Positions 7,043-13,996 of a stretch of DNA of 16,769 nucleotides are shown here, one piece after another (the first letter of the stretch is position 1; each line of letters begins with the position of its first letter). The translations under genes were made by a program, and so were the position numbers. Source of the stretch: JBBQBQ01 sp038317685 (GTDB lineage: Bacteria; Desulfobacterota; Desulfuromonadia; Desulfuromonadales; DDH964); contig JBBQBQ010000053.1 in the NCBI GenBank assembly GCA_038317685.1, positions 1 through 16,769 on the forward strand, given 5' to 3'. The notes under the pieces were generated by a model. It did no database searches. It saw only the letters and a program-made list of their open reading frames with translations, and was not told where the DNA came from.

Positions 7043-7636
7043 TCAGACCCTGGAGCGGCGGGTGACAATCCCTGCCAGAGAGCCTCCCTTGCTGGAAGGC
7101 TCCAGTCCTTCCTCGTGCCGCAGGACTTCCCATCCGGCGAAGATTTCGAGAAGTTCGCCTGGCCGCAGCACAAAATCCCGATTGGCGGGACCGCCGGGAA
7201 AGTTGCCGGCGCTGCTGAAAGTCCGCATCACGACGACCCCCCCCGGGCGTACGGCGTCCCGCAGGGAGGGGAGGAGGGGGCGATGCAGGTAGAAGAGAAG
7301 GAGGACCACCTCGAAGGAGGCCACCGGCAGTTGCGGGGCGATCTCCAGATCGAACAGCCCGGTCTCGATCGCATGATGGCGGCGATCTGCTTCGCGGCGA
7401 AGTTGGTCAAGGGCCTCCGGGGCGCTATCGATGGCGGTGACGGAGTACCCGCGTTCGGCCAGAAACAGAGCGTTGCAACCCCGCCCGCAGGCCAGATCGA
7501 GCGCCCGCCCGGCGGCCGGAAGGAGCGGGGCGACCATCTCCAGCCATGGGTCGACGAGGAAAGGATGGTCGGCCCGCTCCCGCCAACGGGCGTTCCAATC
7601 GGGAGGGGCGGTGCGGTTTGTTTCCGATTCCGTCAC
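7043..7636 (-). CDS. class I SAM-dependent methyltransferase
   Basis: 197 residues. The SAM-binding motif I is ALDLACGRGCNALFLAERG at about 45-63, followed by VTAIDSAPEAL, where Asp70 at the end of strand 2 would hold the ribose. The later strand (FEVVLLLFYLHRPLLPSL) and RPGGVVVMRTF complete the Rossmann-like fold. This pattern resembles TehB/UbiE-type small-molecule methyltransferases, but the acceptor is unknown. The frame is open far upstream inside the neighbouring gene. I place the start at GTG 7636, which overlaps the stop of the GFA gene as GTGA (7633-7636). No strong ribosome site is present, which fits translational coupling. Confidence 0.82.
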   Translation of the reverse strand: MTESETNRTAPPDWNARWRERADHPFLVDPWLEMVAPLLPAAGRALDLACGRGCNALFLAERGYSVTAIDSAPEALDQLRREADRRHHAIETGLFDLEIAPQLPVASFEVVLLLFYLHRPLLPSLRDAVRPGGVVVMRTFSSAGNFPGGPANRDFVLRPGELLEIFAGWEVLRHEEGLEPSSKGGSLAGIVTRRSRV

Positions 7637-7980
7637 AGGCTGCGTCCGTCGAACTGGCTGACCTTGAGTGCCGCCAGGTCGACAGCGTCGAGACAACGGA
7701 CGTTGATCGCCGCCATCGCCTGGCCCTTTGGATCGGTCCCTTCGCCAAAGGGATGGATGCCGCAACGGGCGCAGAAGCGGTGCTGAATCCGGTGCTTGCC
7801 GAAGGTATAGGTGGATAGATTTGACTCCGGGGTGAGAAGCCGCAGTTGGGACCTGGGGACGAACCAGTGGAGGGAACCGCGACGTTCGCAGATCGAGCAG
7901 TTGCATTCCATCACTTCGTTCAGGGTTCCTTCAACTTCGAAAGCGATCTGGCCGCAATGGCAACTTCCTTTAAAGAGCAT
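7633..7980 (-). CDS. GFA (CENP-V/GFA) fold zinc-binding protein
   Basis: 115 residues. It has all seven cysteines of the GFA family: Cys7 and Cys9 (GSCHCG), Cys26, 28 and 31 (ECNCSICERRG), and Cys70 and 73 (FCARCGIHPF). These bind structural and catalytic zinc. The family is named after the glutathione-dependent formaldehyde-activating enzyme Gfa, but most members have unproven functions, so a formaldehyde role should not be assumed. ATG at 7980 (MLFKGSCHCG) has GAGGAAAA just upstream; an earlier ATG at 8034 adds residues not typical of the family. It overlaps the methyltransferase gene by 4 bases, so the two proteins are probably made together. Confidence 0.9.
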   Translation of the reverse strand: MLFKGSCHCGQIAFEVEGTLNEVMECNCSICERRGSLHWFVPRSQLRLLTPESNLSTYTFGKHRIQHRFCARCGIHPFGEGTDPKGQAMAAINVRCLDAVDLAALKVSQFDGRSL

Positions 7981-8144
7981 GGCGTTTTCCTCGGTGGCTG
8001 GGAGCCGAAAGGGACTCCAAGAAAAGAATAACACCCGGTCCTGGGTCTTTGTCGCTCCCAGAGAAAATTTCTATTCCATGATTTCACAGGCTCCATCCCA
8101 GTGGCCGAGGCGACCCGTCGGGCGGATGTCCCCTGGTTGAGTTG

Positions 8145-10100
8145 CTACCAGCCGCCGCCGCCACCGCCCCCGGAGCCGCCGCCTCCCCCCCCTGCTCCGC
8201 CCGAGCCCCCCGATGAGCCGGGGGAAGCAACTCCTCCCGCCATGGAACCGACTGCCGCCGCCCAGGCGCCGCTGCTACCCCCGCCGCCGAAAGCCCCGCC
8301 TCCACCGGAAAAACCGGTCGCGCTGCTGCCGCCGGAGAGACCGGCCGCAGTAGCGGTCGACGGCGATCGCCAGGAATCAGACGACCCGCCGGCCCCGGTT
8401 CCGAATGAACGGAACCAGCGATCAGTCTGGGGTCCGAGGCCGAAGGCCAGCAGGTAGGGGTACCAGGCATCTTCGAGATGAGGACGGGCCTTGGTCAGCT
8501 CCCGTTTCATGAAGGCGCGACCGGCGGCCAAGGTTTTGCGGAGCTGGACCCGCTCCGGGCTTTGCCTTGTGACGGCGTTGTTGAAGAGGCTGTTGACCAG
8601 GGCTGTCAGTAGCAGGCCGAGTCCGGTTACCGAAAGAATACCGAGCGCCGGAGTGCTTTGAAAGAAGTGGAGATATAAGCCGCCGAGGAGGGCAAAAAGA
8701 GGAAGATGAAAGAGGGCATAAAGGACTTCCGGGGCCCTGACCGTCAAACGGTAGGTGCCGGAAATAATGGCGTCGATGATAAAGAGACCGAAGCCGATGC
8801 CGACGGCCGTCAATGCCGGGTTGATCTCGAAGGGGCGCAGCCGGAGGCCGACGCCGAGGCAGGCCGCTCCGGTCAAAAACACCACCAGAGTCGGCAACCA
8901 GGGCCTGGAGAGAGGGTTCCTCCCTTCGACCACCAGATGCTTGACCTTCTCCTCCAGACCGCTGCGAATCTTCTGGACCGGGTCAAAACCGATCGATTGA
9001 TAGTGCTTGCGAATGGTTTCGGTATCGATGCTGGTTCGTTGGTCGATAAATAGAGCCCGGATCAGCCGGCCTTCATCGGCTGTGAAAGCGTCGAGGGGGA
9101 CCAGGAGATCGAGGTGCAGCACCGGTGCCCGGAACAGGGTGGGACTCCGCAGCTCCACCCGACTGGCGAGTTTTCCTTCCTGAACCAGACGGGCAATGAT
9201 CGCCGCCACTTCAGGGGCGGCAGTCCGGTCGTCCCAGGCGACTCCGACCACTTCAGGGGGGTAACAGAGGATCGCCGTTTCGACCCAGGAGCGGGTCACC
9301 TCGGCCGGGGGGCGCAGGGGTGCAAATTTCCCCAATCGCCACTCCTCGATCAGGAGCCGGCAACTGCGGAAGACGGTGAGGCCGGCCGGCAGGGCCAGCA
9401 GGAACCAGCGCCACCACTGCGGAGCGCCAAACAGCACTCCCCCCGGTCGGCTTCCGCCCGCATGGAACAGGACGGACCTCACGATGACGGATCGGCCTGG
9501 TTCCAGCGGGCCGAGTTCGAGGTGAGAGGGGAGCTCTCCCTCCGGCCGCCACTCCGGAGCCAATTCGAGGTCGAGAGTAAAATGCCTGATCAGCCCACTG
9601 CGGTCGGGGAAGGCAAAATCGTGGTCGAGGAGGAAACCCTTGTCTCCTTGCGGGACCAGGATGTTGGAGAGGGTGTAATCGAGCTCGTAGATGATGGGGG
9701 TCTGGGCGAAGGGCGGGTCGGTCGGCAGGCGGCTGCGCCAACGCAAACGGGTATGATCGCGATTCCAATCGTAATGGTCGATCTTGTTCAATGAGCCGTA
9801 GCGGACTTCTCGCTCTTCTCCGGTGACCGGGTCGATCCGGGTCAATCGGTGGAAGACGAGCTTTTGCCCGGCCTTGATGCGGAAGGTCCGCTCACCACCG
9901 TTCCAATCCCCATTGAAGACCAAGGTCTGGCGCTCCACGAGGTGGAGGCGACCGTCGGCATTGAGGCGAGCCTGAACCTGGAGATCGTCCCAGTAAAGGG
10001 AGCGGGCGAAGGCCTCCGAACCACCGGACAGAAGGGTGGTGATCATCAGCAGCAACGGCAGAAGCCGGCGGCCAAAGTTGCCTGGAAACCCGATGCTCAC
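8145..10100 (-). CDS. DUF2207-type exported membrane protein with Gly-rich tail
   Basis: 651 residues from GTG 10100, which has GGAGGG about 6 bases upstream. Residues 1-33 form a signal peptide (a basic start, then LLPLLLMITTLL, ending EAFA). A long extracytoplasmic beta-rich domain follows (RSLYWDDLQVQARLNADGR onward, about 33-240), typical of DUF2207. A membrane helix lies at about 250-270, then a soluble region with CYPPEVVGVAW, and then hydrophobic spans at about 410-530. The C-terminus (about 565-651) is dominated by Gly and Ser and ends in poly-Gly plus Trp, also common in DUF2207 proteins. The function of the family is unknown. The LemA partner gene often seen with it is absent here. 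The threonine aldolase gene is 65 bases upstream on the same strand. Confidence 0.8.
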   Translation of the reverse strand: MSIGFPGNFGRRLLPLLLMITTLLSGGSEAFARSLYWDDLQVQARLNADGRLHLVERQTLVFNGDWNGGERTFRIKAGQKLVFHRLTRIDPVTGEEREVRYGSLNKIDHYDWNRDHTRLRWRSRLPTDPPFAQTPIIYELDYTLSNILVPQGDKGFLLDHDFAFPDRSGLIRHFTLDLELAPEWRPEGELPSHLELGPLEPGRSVIVRSVLFHAGGSRPGGVLFGAPQWWRWFLLALPAGLTVFRSCRLLIEEWRLGKFAPLRPPAEVTRSWVETAILCYPPEVVGVAWDDRTAAPEVAAIIARLVQEGKLASRVELRSPTLFRAPVLHLDLLVPLDAFTADEGRLIRALFIDQRTSIDTETIRKHYQSIGFDPVQKIRSGLEEKVKHLVVEGRNPLSRPWLPTLVVFLTGAACLGVGLRLRPFEINPALTAVGIGFGLFIIDAIISGTYRLTVRAPEVLYALFHLPLFALLGGLYLHFFQSTPALGILSVTGLGLLLTALVNSLFNNAVTRQSPERVQLRKTLAAGRAFMKRELTKARPHLEDAWYPYLLAFGLGPQTDRWFRSFGTGAGGSSDSWRSPSTATAAGLSGGSSATGFSGGGGAFGGGGSSGAWAAAVGSMAGGVASPGSSGGSGGAGGGGGGSGGGGGGGW

Positions 10101-10165
10101 AGTAGACCCTCCGGGTGCGGCAGGATGATTCAGGACCTTAAGAGCGGCGGTCGAGACGAGGGTTC

Positions 10166-11239
10166 CTATTCCGTCACTCGGCCACGCTCTTCCGTGACTA
10201 GGTCCCGCAGGTCGGTCGTCAAGGCGGTCACATCGTCCACGCGGGTATGCCACGAACACATGAAGCGCGCCTGGCCGCTGCCGATGAAGGTGTAGAAGTG
10301 CCAGCCGCGGCTACGCAGGGCCTCCAGGAGCACCGGGGACGCGCTCACGAAGACGGCGTTGGCCTCGACCGGATGGACCACTTGCACTCCTGGGATATCC
10401 GCCAGGTTTGCCGCCAGGAGGCGGGCCATGGTGTTGGCGTGGCCGGCGTGGCGCAGCAGGGCCCCGTCCCGCAGCAGGCCGAGCCAGGGAGCGGACAGGT
10501 AGCGCATTTTGCTCGCCAGTTGTCCGGCCTGTTTGCAGCGGTAGTCGAACTCTGCGGCGAGGCTTCGATCGAAGAAGATCACCGCTTCCCCCACCGCCAT
10601 GCCGGCCTTGGTTCCGCCGAAGGAGAGGACATCGACGCCGGAGCGCCAGGAAAGATCAGCCGGAGCGCAGCCGAGGCTTGCCAGGGCGTTGGCGAATCGA
10701 GCCCCGTCCATGTGCAGTTTGAGACCCAGACGCCGGCAGCAGTCCCCGGCCGCAGCCACCTCGTCCGGGGTGTAGACCGTCCCCACCTCTGTCGCCTGGG
10801 TCAGGGACAGGACCTTCGGTTTCGGATAGTGGATGTCGCTGCGTCGCTCCACGGCATGCTCCGCCGCTTCCAGATCGACCTTGCCGTGCTCTCCCGGCAA
10901 TAGAAGGATCTTGGTGCCGTTGCTGAAGAATTCGGGCGCCCCGCATTCATCCGTCTCGATATGGGCCAACTCGTGGCAGAGGATGCTGTGGTAACTCTGA
11001 CAGAGGCTGGAGAGGGCCAGGGAGTTGGCGGCGGTGCCGTTGAAGACGAAGAAGACCTGGCATTCGCAGGCGAAGAAGTCCCGCAGCAGATCGCAGGCCT
11101 GCGCCGTCCAGCGATCAGCGCCATAGGAAGGGGCATAGCCGCTGTTGACCTCGGCCAGCGCCGCCCAGGCTTCGGGACAGATCGGGGCGTAGTTGTCGCT
11201 GGCAAACTGGACCCGCGGGGGGAGGACGGCGGCGCTCAT
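10166..11239 (-). CDS. ltaE: low-specificity L-threonine aldolase (PLP enzyme)
   Basis: 357 residues of the beta-eliminating lyase/threonine aldolase fold-type I family. It cleaves L-threonine or L-allo-threonine to glycine and acetaldehyde. The PLP Schiff-base lysine is Lys211 in VLSFGGTKAGM, and Asp178 in LHMDGARFANAL would contact the pyridine nitrogen. FASDNYAPICPE near the N-terminus and SYGADRWT are typical substrate-binding segments. The form DVLSFGGTK is that of the Pseudomonas-like low-specificity aldolases rather than the E. coli LtaE branch, so the symbol is by function. ATG at 11239 has AAAGGAG 8 bases upstream. The gap of 101 bases to the ferredoxin gene shows no clear terminator. 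Confidence 0.9.
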   Translation of the reverse strand: MSAAVLPPRVQFASDNYAPICPEAWAALAEVNSGYAPSYGADRWTAQACDLLRDFFACECQVFFVFNGTAANSLALSSLCQSYHSILCHELAHIETDECGAPEFFSNGTKILLLPGEHGKVDLEAAEHAVERRSDIHYPKPKVLSLTQATEVGTVYTPDEVAAAGDCCRRLGLKLHMDGARFANALASLGCAPADLSWRSGVDVLSFGGTKAGMAVGEAVIFFDRSLAAEFDYRCKQAGQLASKMRYLSAPWLGLLRDGALLRHAGHANTMARLLAANLADIPGVQVVHPVEANAVFVSASPVLLEALRSRGWHFYTFIGSGQARFMCSWHTRVDDVTALTTDLRDLVTEERGRVTE

Positions 11240-11340
11240 CGGCGCACTCCTTTCGACAGGGGGGGCGAAAGCTCGGGCGACATCGCTGCCGCTGGAAAAA
11301 GGGTATCAGATGACGACGGGATTGAGGAGGGGTTTGTTGC

Positions 11341-11556
11341 TCAGGCGGGGTCGATCCGCAGGGCCTGGTGAGGGCAGGCGGGGAAGCACTCTCCGCAGCC
11401 GGTGCAAAGCCGGGGGGTGAGAACCGCCAGCTTTCGGCCGAGGCCGTTCGGCAGTTCCGTCTCCAGTGACAGGGCCCGCTGCGGGCAGGCGGCGACGCAG
11501 CGGCCGCAGCCGGTGCAGTTCGCCAATACCGCGGGGTATTTCACGCTAGGGTTCAT
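11341..11556 (-). CDS. small 2[4Fe-4S] ferredoxin
   Basis: 71 residues with two complete CxxCxxCxxxCP motifs: Cys14, 17, 20 and 24 (CTGCGRCVAACP) and Cys51, 54, 57 and 61 (CTGCGECFPACP). This is the bacterial-type ferredoxin fold carrying two 4Fe-4S clusters for one-electron transfer in the cytoplasm. The spacer between motifs (26 residues) is somewhat longer than in clostridial ferredoxins. ATG at 11556 lies 11 bases inside the end of the TMEM175-like gene and has no clear ribosome site, which suggests translational coupling. No obvious redox partner is adjacent. Confidence 0.88.
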   Translation of the reverse strand: MNPSVKYPAVLANCTGCGRCVAACPQRALSLETELPNGLGRKLAVLTPRLCTGCGECFPACPHQALRIDPA

Positions 11557-12130
11557 GGTCGAAGAGGACCCGTTCGATGCGCCGATCGGGGACCAGCCAG
11601 ATGAGGGCGACCAGGACATAGATACCGATCGAAAGCCACTGGGACCAGGCTGCCAGCGGAATGGCAGCGGCATAAAGGGGAGGCGACGTTTTTCCCTTCC
11701 AGTCCTTGCCGACCGCTTTTTTCAATAGCGAGTCCGGCCCCTGGGAGGCGATGATCAATTGTTGCAGGAGCCAATACGCGATCGCCGCCATCAGCAGCAC
11801 GGCACCGTAGACCGCTGCCGGGACCGACGCGAAGTGGTTCTCTCCCATCCAGCCGGTCGTGAAAGGGATCAGGGACAGCCAGAAGAGGAGGTGGAGATTG
11901 GCCCAGAGAATCCCTCCGGTCACCTTCCTGCAGGTGTGGAGCATGTGATGGTGATTGTTCCAGTAGATGCCGAGATAGATAAAGCTGAGGACATAGCTCA
12001 ACAGAATCGGGAATAACTCCCGCAGTGCTTCAAAGCTGGCGCTGTGAGGGGATTTCAACTCCAGGACCATGATGGTGATAATGATGGCGATCACCCCGTC
12101 GCTAAAGGCCTCCAGCCGGTTCTTTTCCAT
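11546..12130 (-). CDS. TMEM175-family (DUF1211) membrane protein, potassium-channel-like
   Basis: 194 residues. The opening NRLEAFSDGVIAIIITIMVLEL (about 3-24) contains the FSDG signature of TMEM175/DUF1211. In characterised bacterial members this helix lines a potassium-selective pore formed by four subunits of six helices. Further hydrophobic spans lie at about 39-57, 75-95, 106-125 and 160-185, fitting that topology. HHHMLH (about 60-65) follows the second helix, as in relatives. ATG at 12130 (MEKNRLEAF) sits 29 bases inside the end of the cupin reading frame; GAAGG lies about 10 bases upstream. It overlaps the ferredoxin start by 11 bases. Confidence 0.85.
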   Translation of the reverse strand: MEKNRLEAFSDGVIAIIITIMVLELKSPHSASFEALRELFPILLSYVLSFIYLGIYWNNHHHMLHTCRKVTGGILWANLHLLFWLSLIPFTTGWMGENHFASVPAAVYGAVLLMAAIAYWLLQQLIIASQGPDSLLKKAVGKDWKGKTSPPLYAAAIPLAAWSQWLSIGIYVLVALIWLVPDRRIERVLFDHEP

Positions 12131-12461
12131 ACCTCGTTCCCTTCGCCGCCCAGGACCTGCCCACCTGGACCCAGGCCTTCTTGACGGTGCTTGGCATATC
12201 CCGCACCCCGGCATAAAAGACAATGATTTCGGTCGGATTTTCACCATCGTTGGAGCCGTAGTGCCACTTGTCGACCAGCTCGACGATCGGATCGCCGACT
12301 TTTAGGTGGAGAGTTTCCCCGGTTTCGGTCACGACGGTCAGTTGACCCCGCAACAGGACCCCGGCGTTGATCACCGGATGTTCGTGGAGGGGGAGGCGGG
12401 CTTTCGGCGGAATGGTGATGCGCTGAATCGTGACCTGCGGCTGGCCGGCCGGGATCGTCAG
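12102..12461 (-). CDS. cupin-domain protein without a standard start codon
   Basis: A single cupin barrel is clear. Metal-site histidines His26 and His28 are in LPLHEHPVINAG, followed by GQLTVVTETGETLHL, GDPIVELV and KWHYGSN. The family homology continues upstream of the first GTG (12374) to at least QPQVTIQRITIPP, so that GTG cannot be the real start. No ATG, GTG or TTG lies upstream in frame before the reading enters yjdM. The best candidate is CTG at 12461, which overlaps the yjdM stop as CTGA and gives 119 residues. Relatives I recall carry an export signal and a further N-terminal segment that are missing here, so this may be a 5'-truncated gene. The C-terminus also runs 29 bases into the TMEM175 gene. 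Confidence 0.6.
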   Translation of the reverse strand: MTIPAGQPQVTIQRITIPPKARLPLHEHPVINAGVLLRGQLTVVTETGETLHLKVGDPIVELVDKWHYGSNDGENPTEIIVFYAGVRDMPSTVKKAWVQVGRSWAAKGTRYGKEPAGGL

Positions 12462-12799
12462 ACCTTGCGGACAAACTCCGACTTCAGCTTCATGGCGCCG
12501 ATGCCGTCAATCTTGCAGTCGATGTCGTGGTCGCCTTCGACCAGCCGGATATTCCGAACCTTGGTGCCAACCTTGACGACCGAGGACGAGCCCTTGATTT
12601 TGAGATCCTTGACCACCGTGACCGAATCACCGTCGGCCAGAAGATTGCCGTTGGCGTCCCGGAAGAGCCGGGCCTGTTGCGTACTTTCGGTCATGGAAGC
12701 CATCGCCCATTCGTGGTTGCATTCCGGGCAAATGTACAGGTTTCCGTCATCGTAAGTGTATTCGGAGGCGCATTCAGGACATTTCGGCAGGGTACTCAT
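12458..12799 (-). CDS. yjdM: YjdM/PhnA-family zinc-ribbon protein
   Basis: 113 residues, the normal size. An N-terminal zinc ribbon has CPECASEYTYDDG and CPECNHEW (cysteines at about 7, 10, 24 and 27). An SH3-like domain follows, with DSVTVVKDLKIKGSS and VKVGTKVRNIRLVEGDHDIDCKI, matching E. coli YjdM (formerly PhnA; not a phosphonoacetate hydrolase). Its biological role is not settled. ATG at 12799 is preceded by a purine-rich but weak site. The reading frame extends upstream to 12973 without homology. Its stop overlaps the proposed cupin CTG start. The gene is divergent from the small membrane protein at 13036; the 236-base gap holds no clear promoter that I could fix. Confidence 0.88.
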   Translation of the reverse strand: MSTLPKCPECASEYTYDDGNLYICPECNHEWAMASMTESTQQARLFRDANGNLLADGDSVTVVKDLKIKGSSSVVKVGTKVRNIRLVEGDHDIDCKIDGIGAMKLKSEFVRKV

Positions 12800-13035
12800 G
12801 GCGATTTTCTGCTTTCTGGTTGGAGGCCGGGATGGCGGACTATTTTTGCAGGTTGGAGCCCCGTTGACAACGGTGAATATGGATGACGCCGATCCCCCCC
12901 CTGGCTTCTTTGAACCACTAAGGGTTACAATCACGGGTGATGCTAAAAAAGTTGCCCGTCGGGGAAGGGCCATGATTTCTTAGCATGGCCCCTGGCAGCG
13001 GAAAGCATCCAACCGCGACAGGGAGGAACCGGACT

Positions 13036-13350
13036 TTGATCAATTTACAAAACTCGACGAATCTGGACGGGTTAATAAATCAGCTTCAAACCGCAGCGGG
13101 GAATTCGACATCCGGACCAGCCTCGTCATTGTTCGGCAATTTCAGTATGTCTTCCCTCGTCATCGGCCTCTTTGCCGGATTGGTCGGCAGCGCCTATTTC
13201 CTTTACGGCAAACGCCAGGGGAATCTCCCGCTTCTGTTCGCCGGTTTGGCCCTGTGGGTCGTGCCGCTCTTTATTTCGAGCGTCTTGTGGCTCAGCCTCT
13301 CCTGCGGCGCCCTGATCATTGCTCCCCTCCTCTTTGTCTGGTATCTCTGA
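13036..13350 (+). CDS. small membrane protein, often annotated 'amino acid transport protein'
   Basis: 104 residues from a TTG start at 13036, which has GGGAGG 9 bases upstream. An ATG at 12985 would add 17 residues but has no ribosome site. The first 35 residues are polar and Asn/Gln/Ser-rich (INLQNSTNLDGLINQLQ). About three hydrophobic spans follow: 37-55, 66-80 and 85-103. A cytoplasmic-type loop, LYGKRQGNLP, sits between the first two. The GxxYFxYGKRQG pattern followed by a P-x-F-[IV]-S turn is shared by small proteins labelled 'amino acid transport protein' without evidence. No function is assigned here. Confidence 0.6.
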   Translation: MINLQNSTNLDGLINQLQTAAGNSTSGPASSLFGNFSMSSLVIGLFAGLVGSAYFLYGKRQGNLPLLFAGLALWVVPLFISSVLWLSLSCGALIIAPLLFVWYL

Positions 13351-13406
13351 TCGAAGTCGTCTCGGGGGGGCTCGATGGCGGGGCTGGGGAAGATGGGGCT
13401 GGACGA

Positions 13407-13622
13407 TCAATAGCCACCAGTCGCTCCTCCGCCCCCGAAGCCTTCACCGCCCGGGTGGAAACCCGCGGCTTCAGGGGTTTTTGCCGCCGGTGCCAGGGGC
13501 TGGATCGCCGCCAAGGTCTCGGCACCCAGGCGGTAGATCCGCCGCCGCAGCGCTGCCTGATCCCGGTTCAGGATTCCGGTTTCCTCCAAATCTTTCAGGG
13601 CCCCTTGCGCAGCTGGCCTTCC
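13407..13622 (-). pseudogene. C-terminal remnant of a Gly-rich-tailed protein
   Basis: An open stretch downstream of relE reads as helical sequence (LKDLEETGILNRDQAALRRR and IYRLGAETLAAIQPL). It then has a Pro/Ala linker and a tail GGEGFGGGGATGGY before TGA at 13407. Codon choice and amino-acid pattern look genuine, but no start codon with a ribosome site exists, and the upstream side collides with the end of relE. I read it as the 3' end of a gene whose front was lost when the toxin-antitoxin segment was placed here. Tails of this kind occur on TPM-domain and DUF2207 proteins; the parent family is not identified. Confidence 0.4.
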
Positions 13623-13632
13623 TAAGTTGTCA

Positions 13633-13893
13633 TTAGTTTCGATATAGGTCCCTGCGGTGCCCGACCTAGACGACAGTGACAATCAACTCCCGGTCGTTGA
13701 TTTCATAAAGGCTGCGGTAGGTGCCTTGGCGTACCCGGTAGCGTTCCTGCCCGGAGAGCTTCTCGCACCCCGGCGGCCGGGGGTTCTCGGCCAGCGACTG
13801 AATGCGGGCCAGGAGGGCGGCAAGGTCAGCCTTGGGGAGGGATCGCAGGTCCTTGGCCACAGAGGATTTGATAACCAGGCTATAGTTTGCCAT
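13633..13893 (-). pseudogene. relE: RelE/ParE-family toxin gene with an internal amber codon
   Basis: ATG at 13893 opens MANYSLVIKSSVAKDLRSLP and continues with CEKLSGQERYRVRQGTYR and a DRELIVTVV strand. This is a clear RelE/ParE mRNA-interferase fold that stops at TAG 13668-13666 after 75 residues. The same frame continues past the TAG as VGHRRDLYRN and ends at TAA 13635-13633. RelE relatives end in KVGHRRDVYR, so TAG stands exactly where a Lys codon (AAG) is expected. One base change therefore removed the last strand with its His, Arg and Tyr, positions needed for RNA cleavage in this family. It overlaps the antitoxin stop by 14 bases. Likely inactive unless the amber codon is read through. 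Confidence 0.8.
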
Positions 13894-13996
13894 GTGCTTT
13901 CAGGTCGCTGAGCAGTTCCTCATAGGACATGGTCGGTTCGGCAACCTGTGCGGCGAAAGCGGCCAGGTCCTCCTGGTCTTCACGCTTAGAGGTCAA
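13880..13996 (-). CDS. putative short RelE-partner antitoxin
   Basis: 38 residues if started at TTG 13996: a charged start (TSKREDQEDLAAFAAQ), then VAEPTMSYEELLSDLKAHGKL. The EPTMSYEEL...LKAHGKL ending is typical of short antitoxins encoded immediately before RelE-type toxins, and it overlaps the toxin ATG by 14 bases. The TTG overlaps the stop of the preceding open frame (TTGA, 13993-13996). There is no ATG upstream in frame before a stop and no clear ribosome site, so the N-terminus, which would carry a DNA-binding part in full-size antitoxins, may have been lost. Function is inferred from position and the C-terminal pattern. Confidence 0.45.
   Translation of the reverse strand: MTSKREDQEDLAAFAAQVAEPTMSYEELLSDLKAHGKL

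Noticed and set aside
6849..7133. 95-residue N-terminal extension of aroE
   Set aside because: No homology to AroE, overlaps the methyltransferase end, and the ATG at 6848 has a strong ribosome site.
8045..8066. CTGGG/CCCAG hairpin near 8050 as a terminator
   Set aside because: Five-bp stem with an 11-base loop and no proper T-tract on the relevant strand.
8101..8457. Plus-strand proline-rich open frame
   Set aside because: It is the antisense of the Gly-rich tail of the DUF2207-type gene; GGN codons read as CCN on the other strand. No ribosome site.
9114..9794. Long plus-strand open frame (226 codons)
   Set aside because: Shadow of the DUF2207-type gene in GC-rich DNA; composition is not protein-like and there is no start context.
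12241..12474. Minus-strand 77-codon frame
   Set aside because: Runs over the cupin in another frame, with Arg/Pro-rich shadow composition.
13666..13668. Pyrrolysine or selenoprotein-type recoding at the relE stop
   Set aside because: The codon is TAG, so selenocysteine (TGA) is excluded. Pyrrolysine in a RelE toxin has no precedent I know, and a simple Lys-to-amber mutation explains it. Kept only as an alternative to test.
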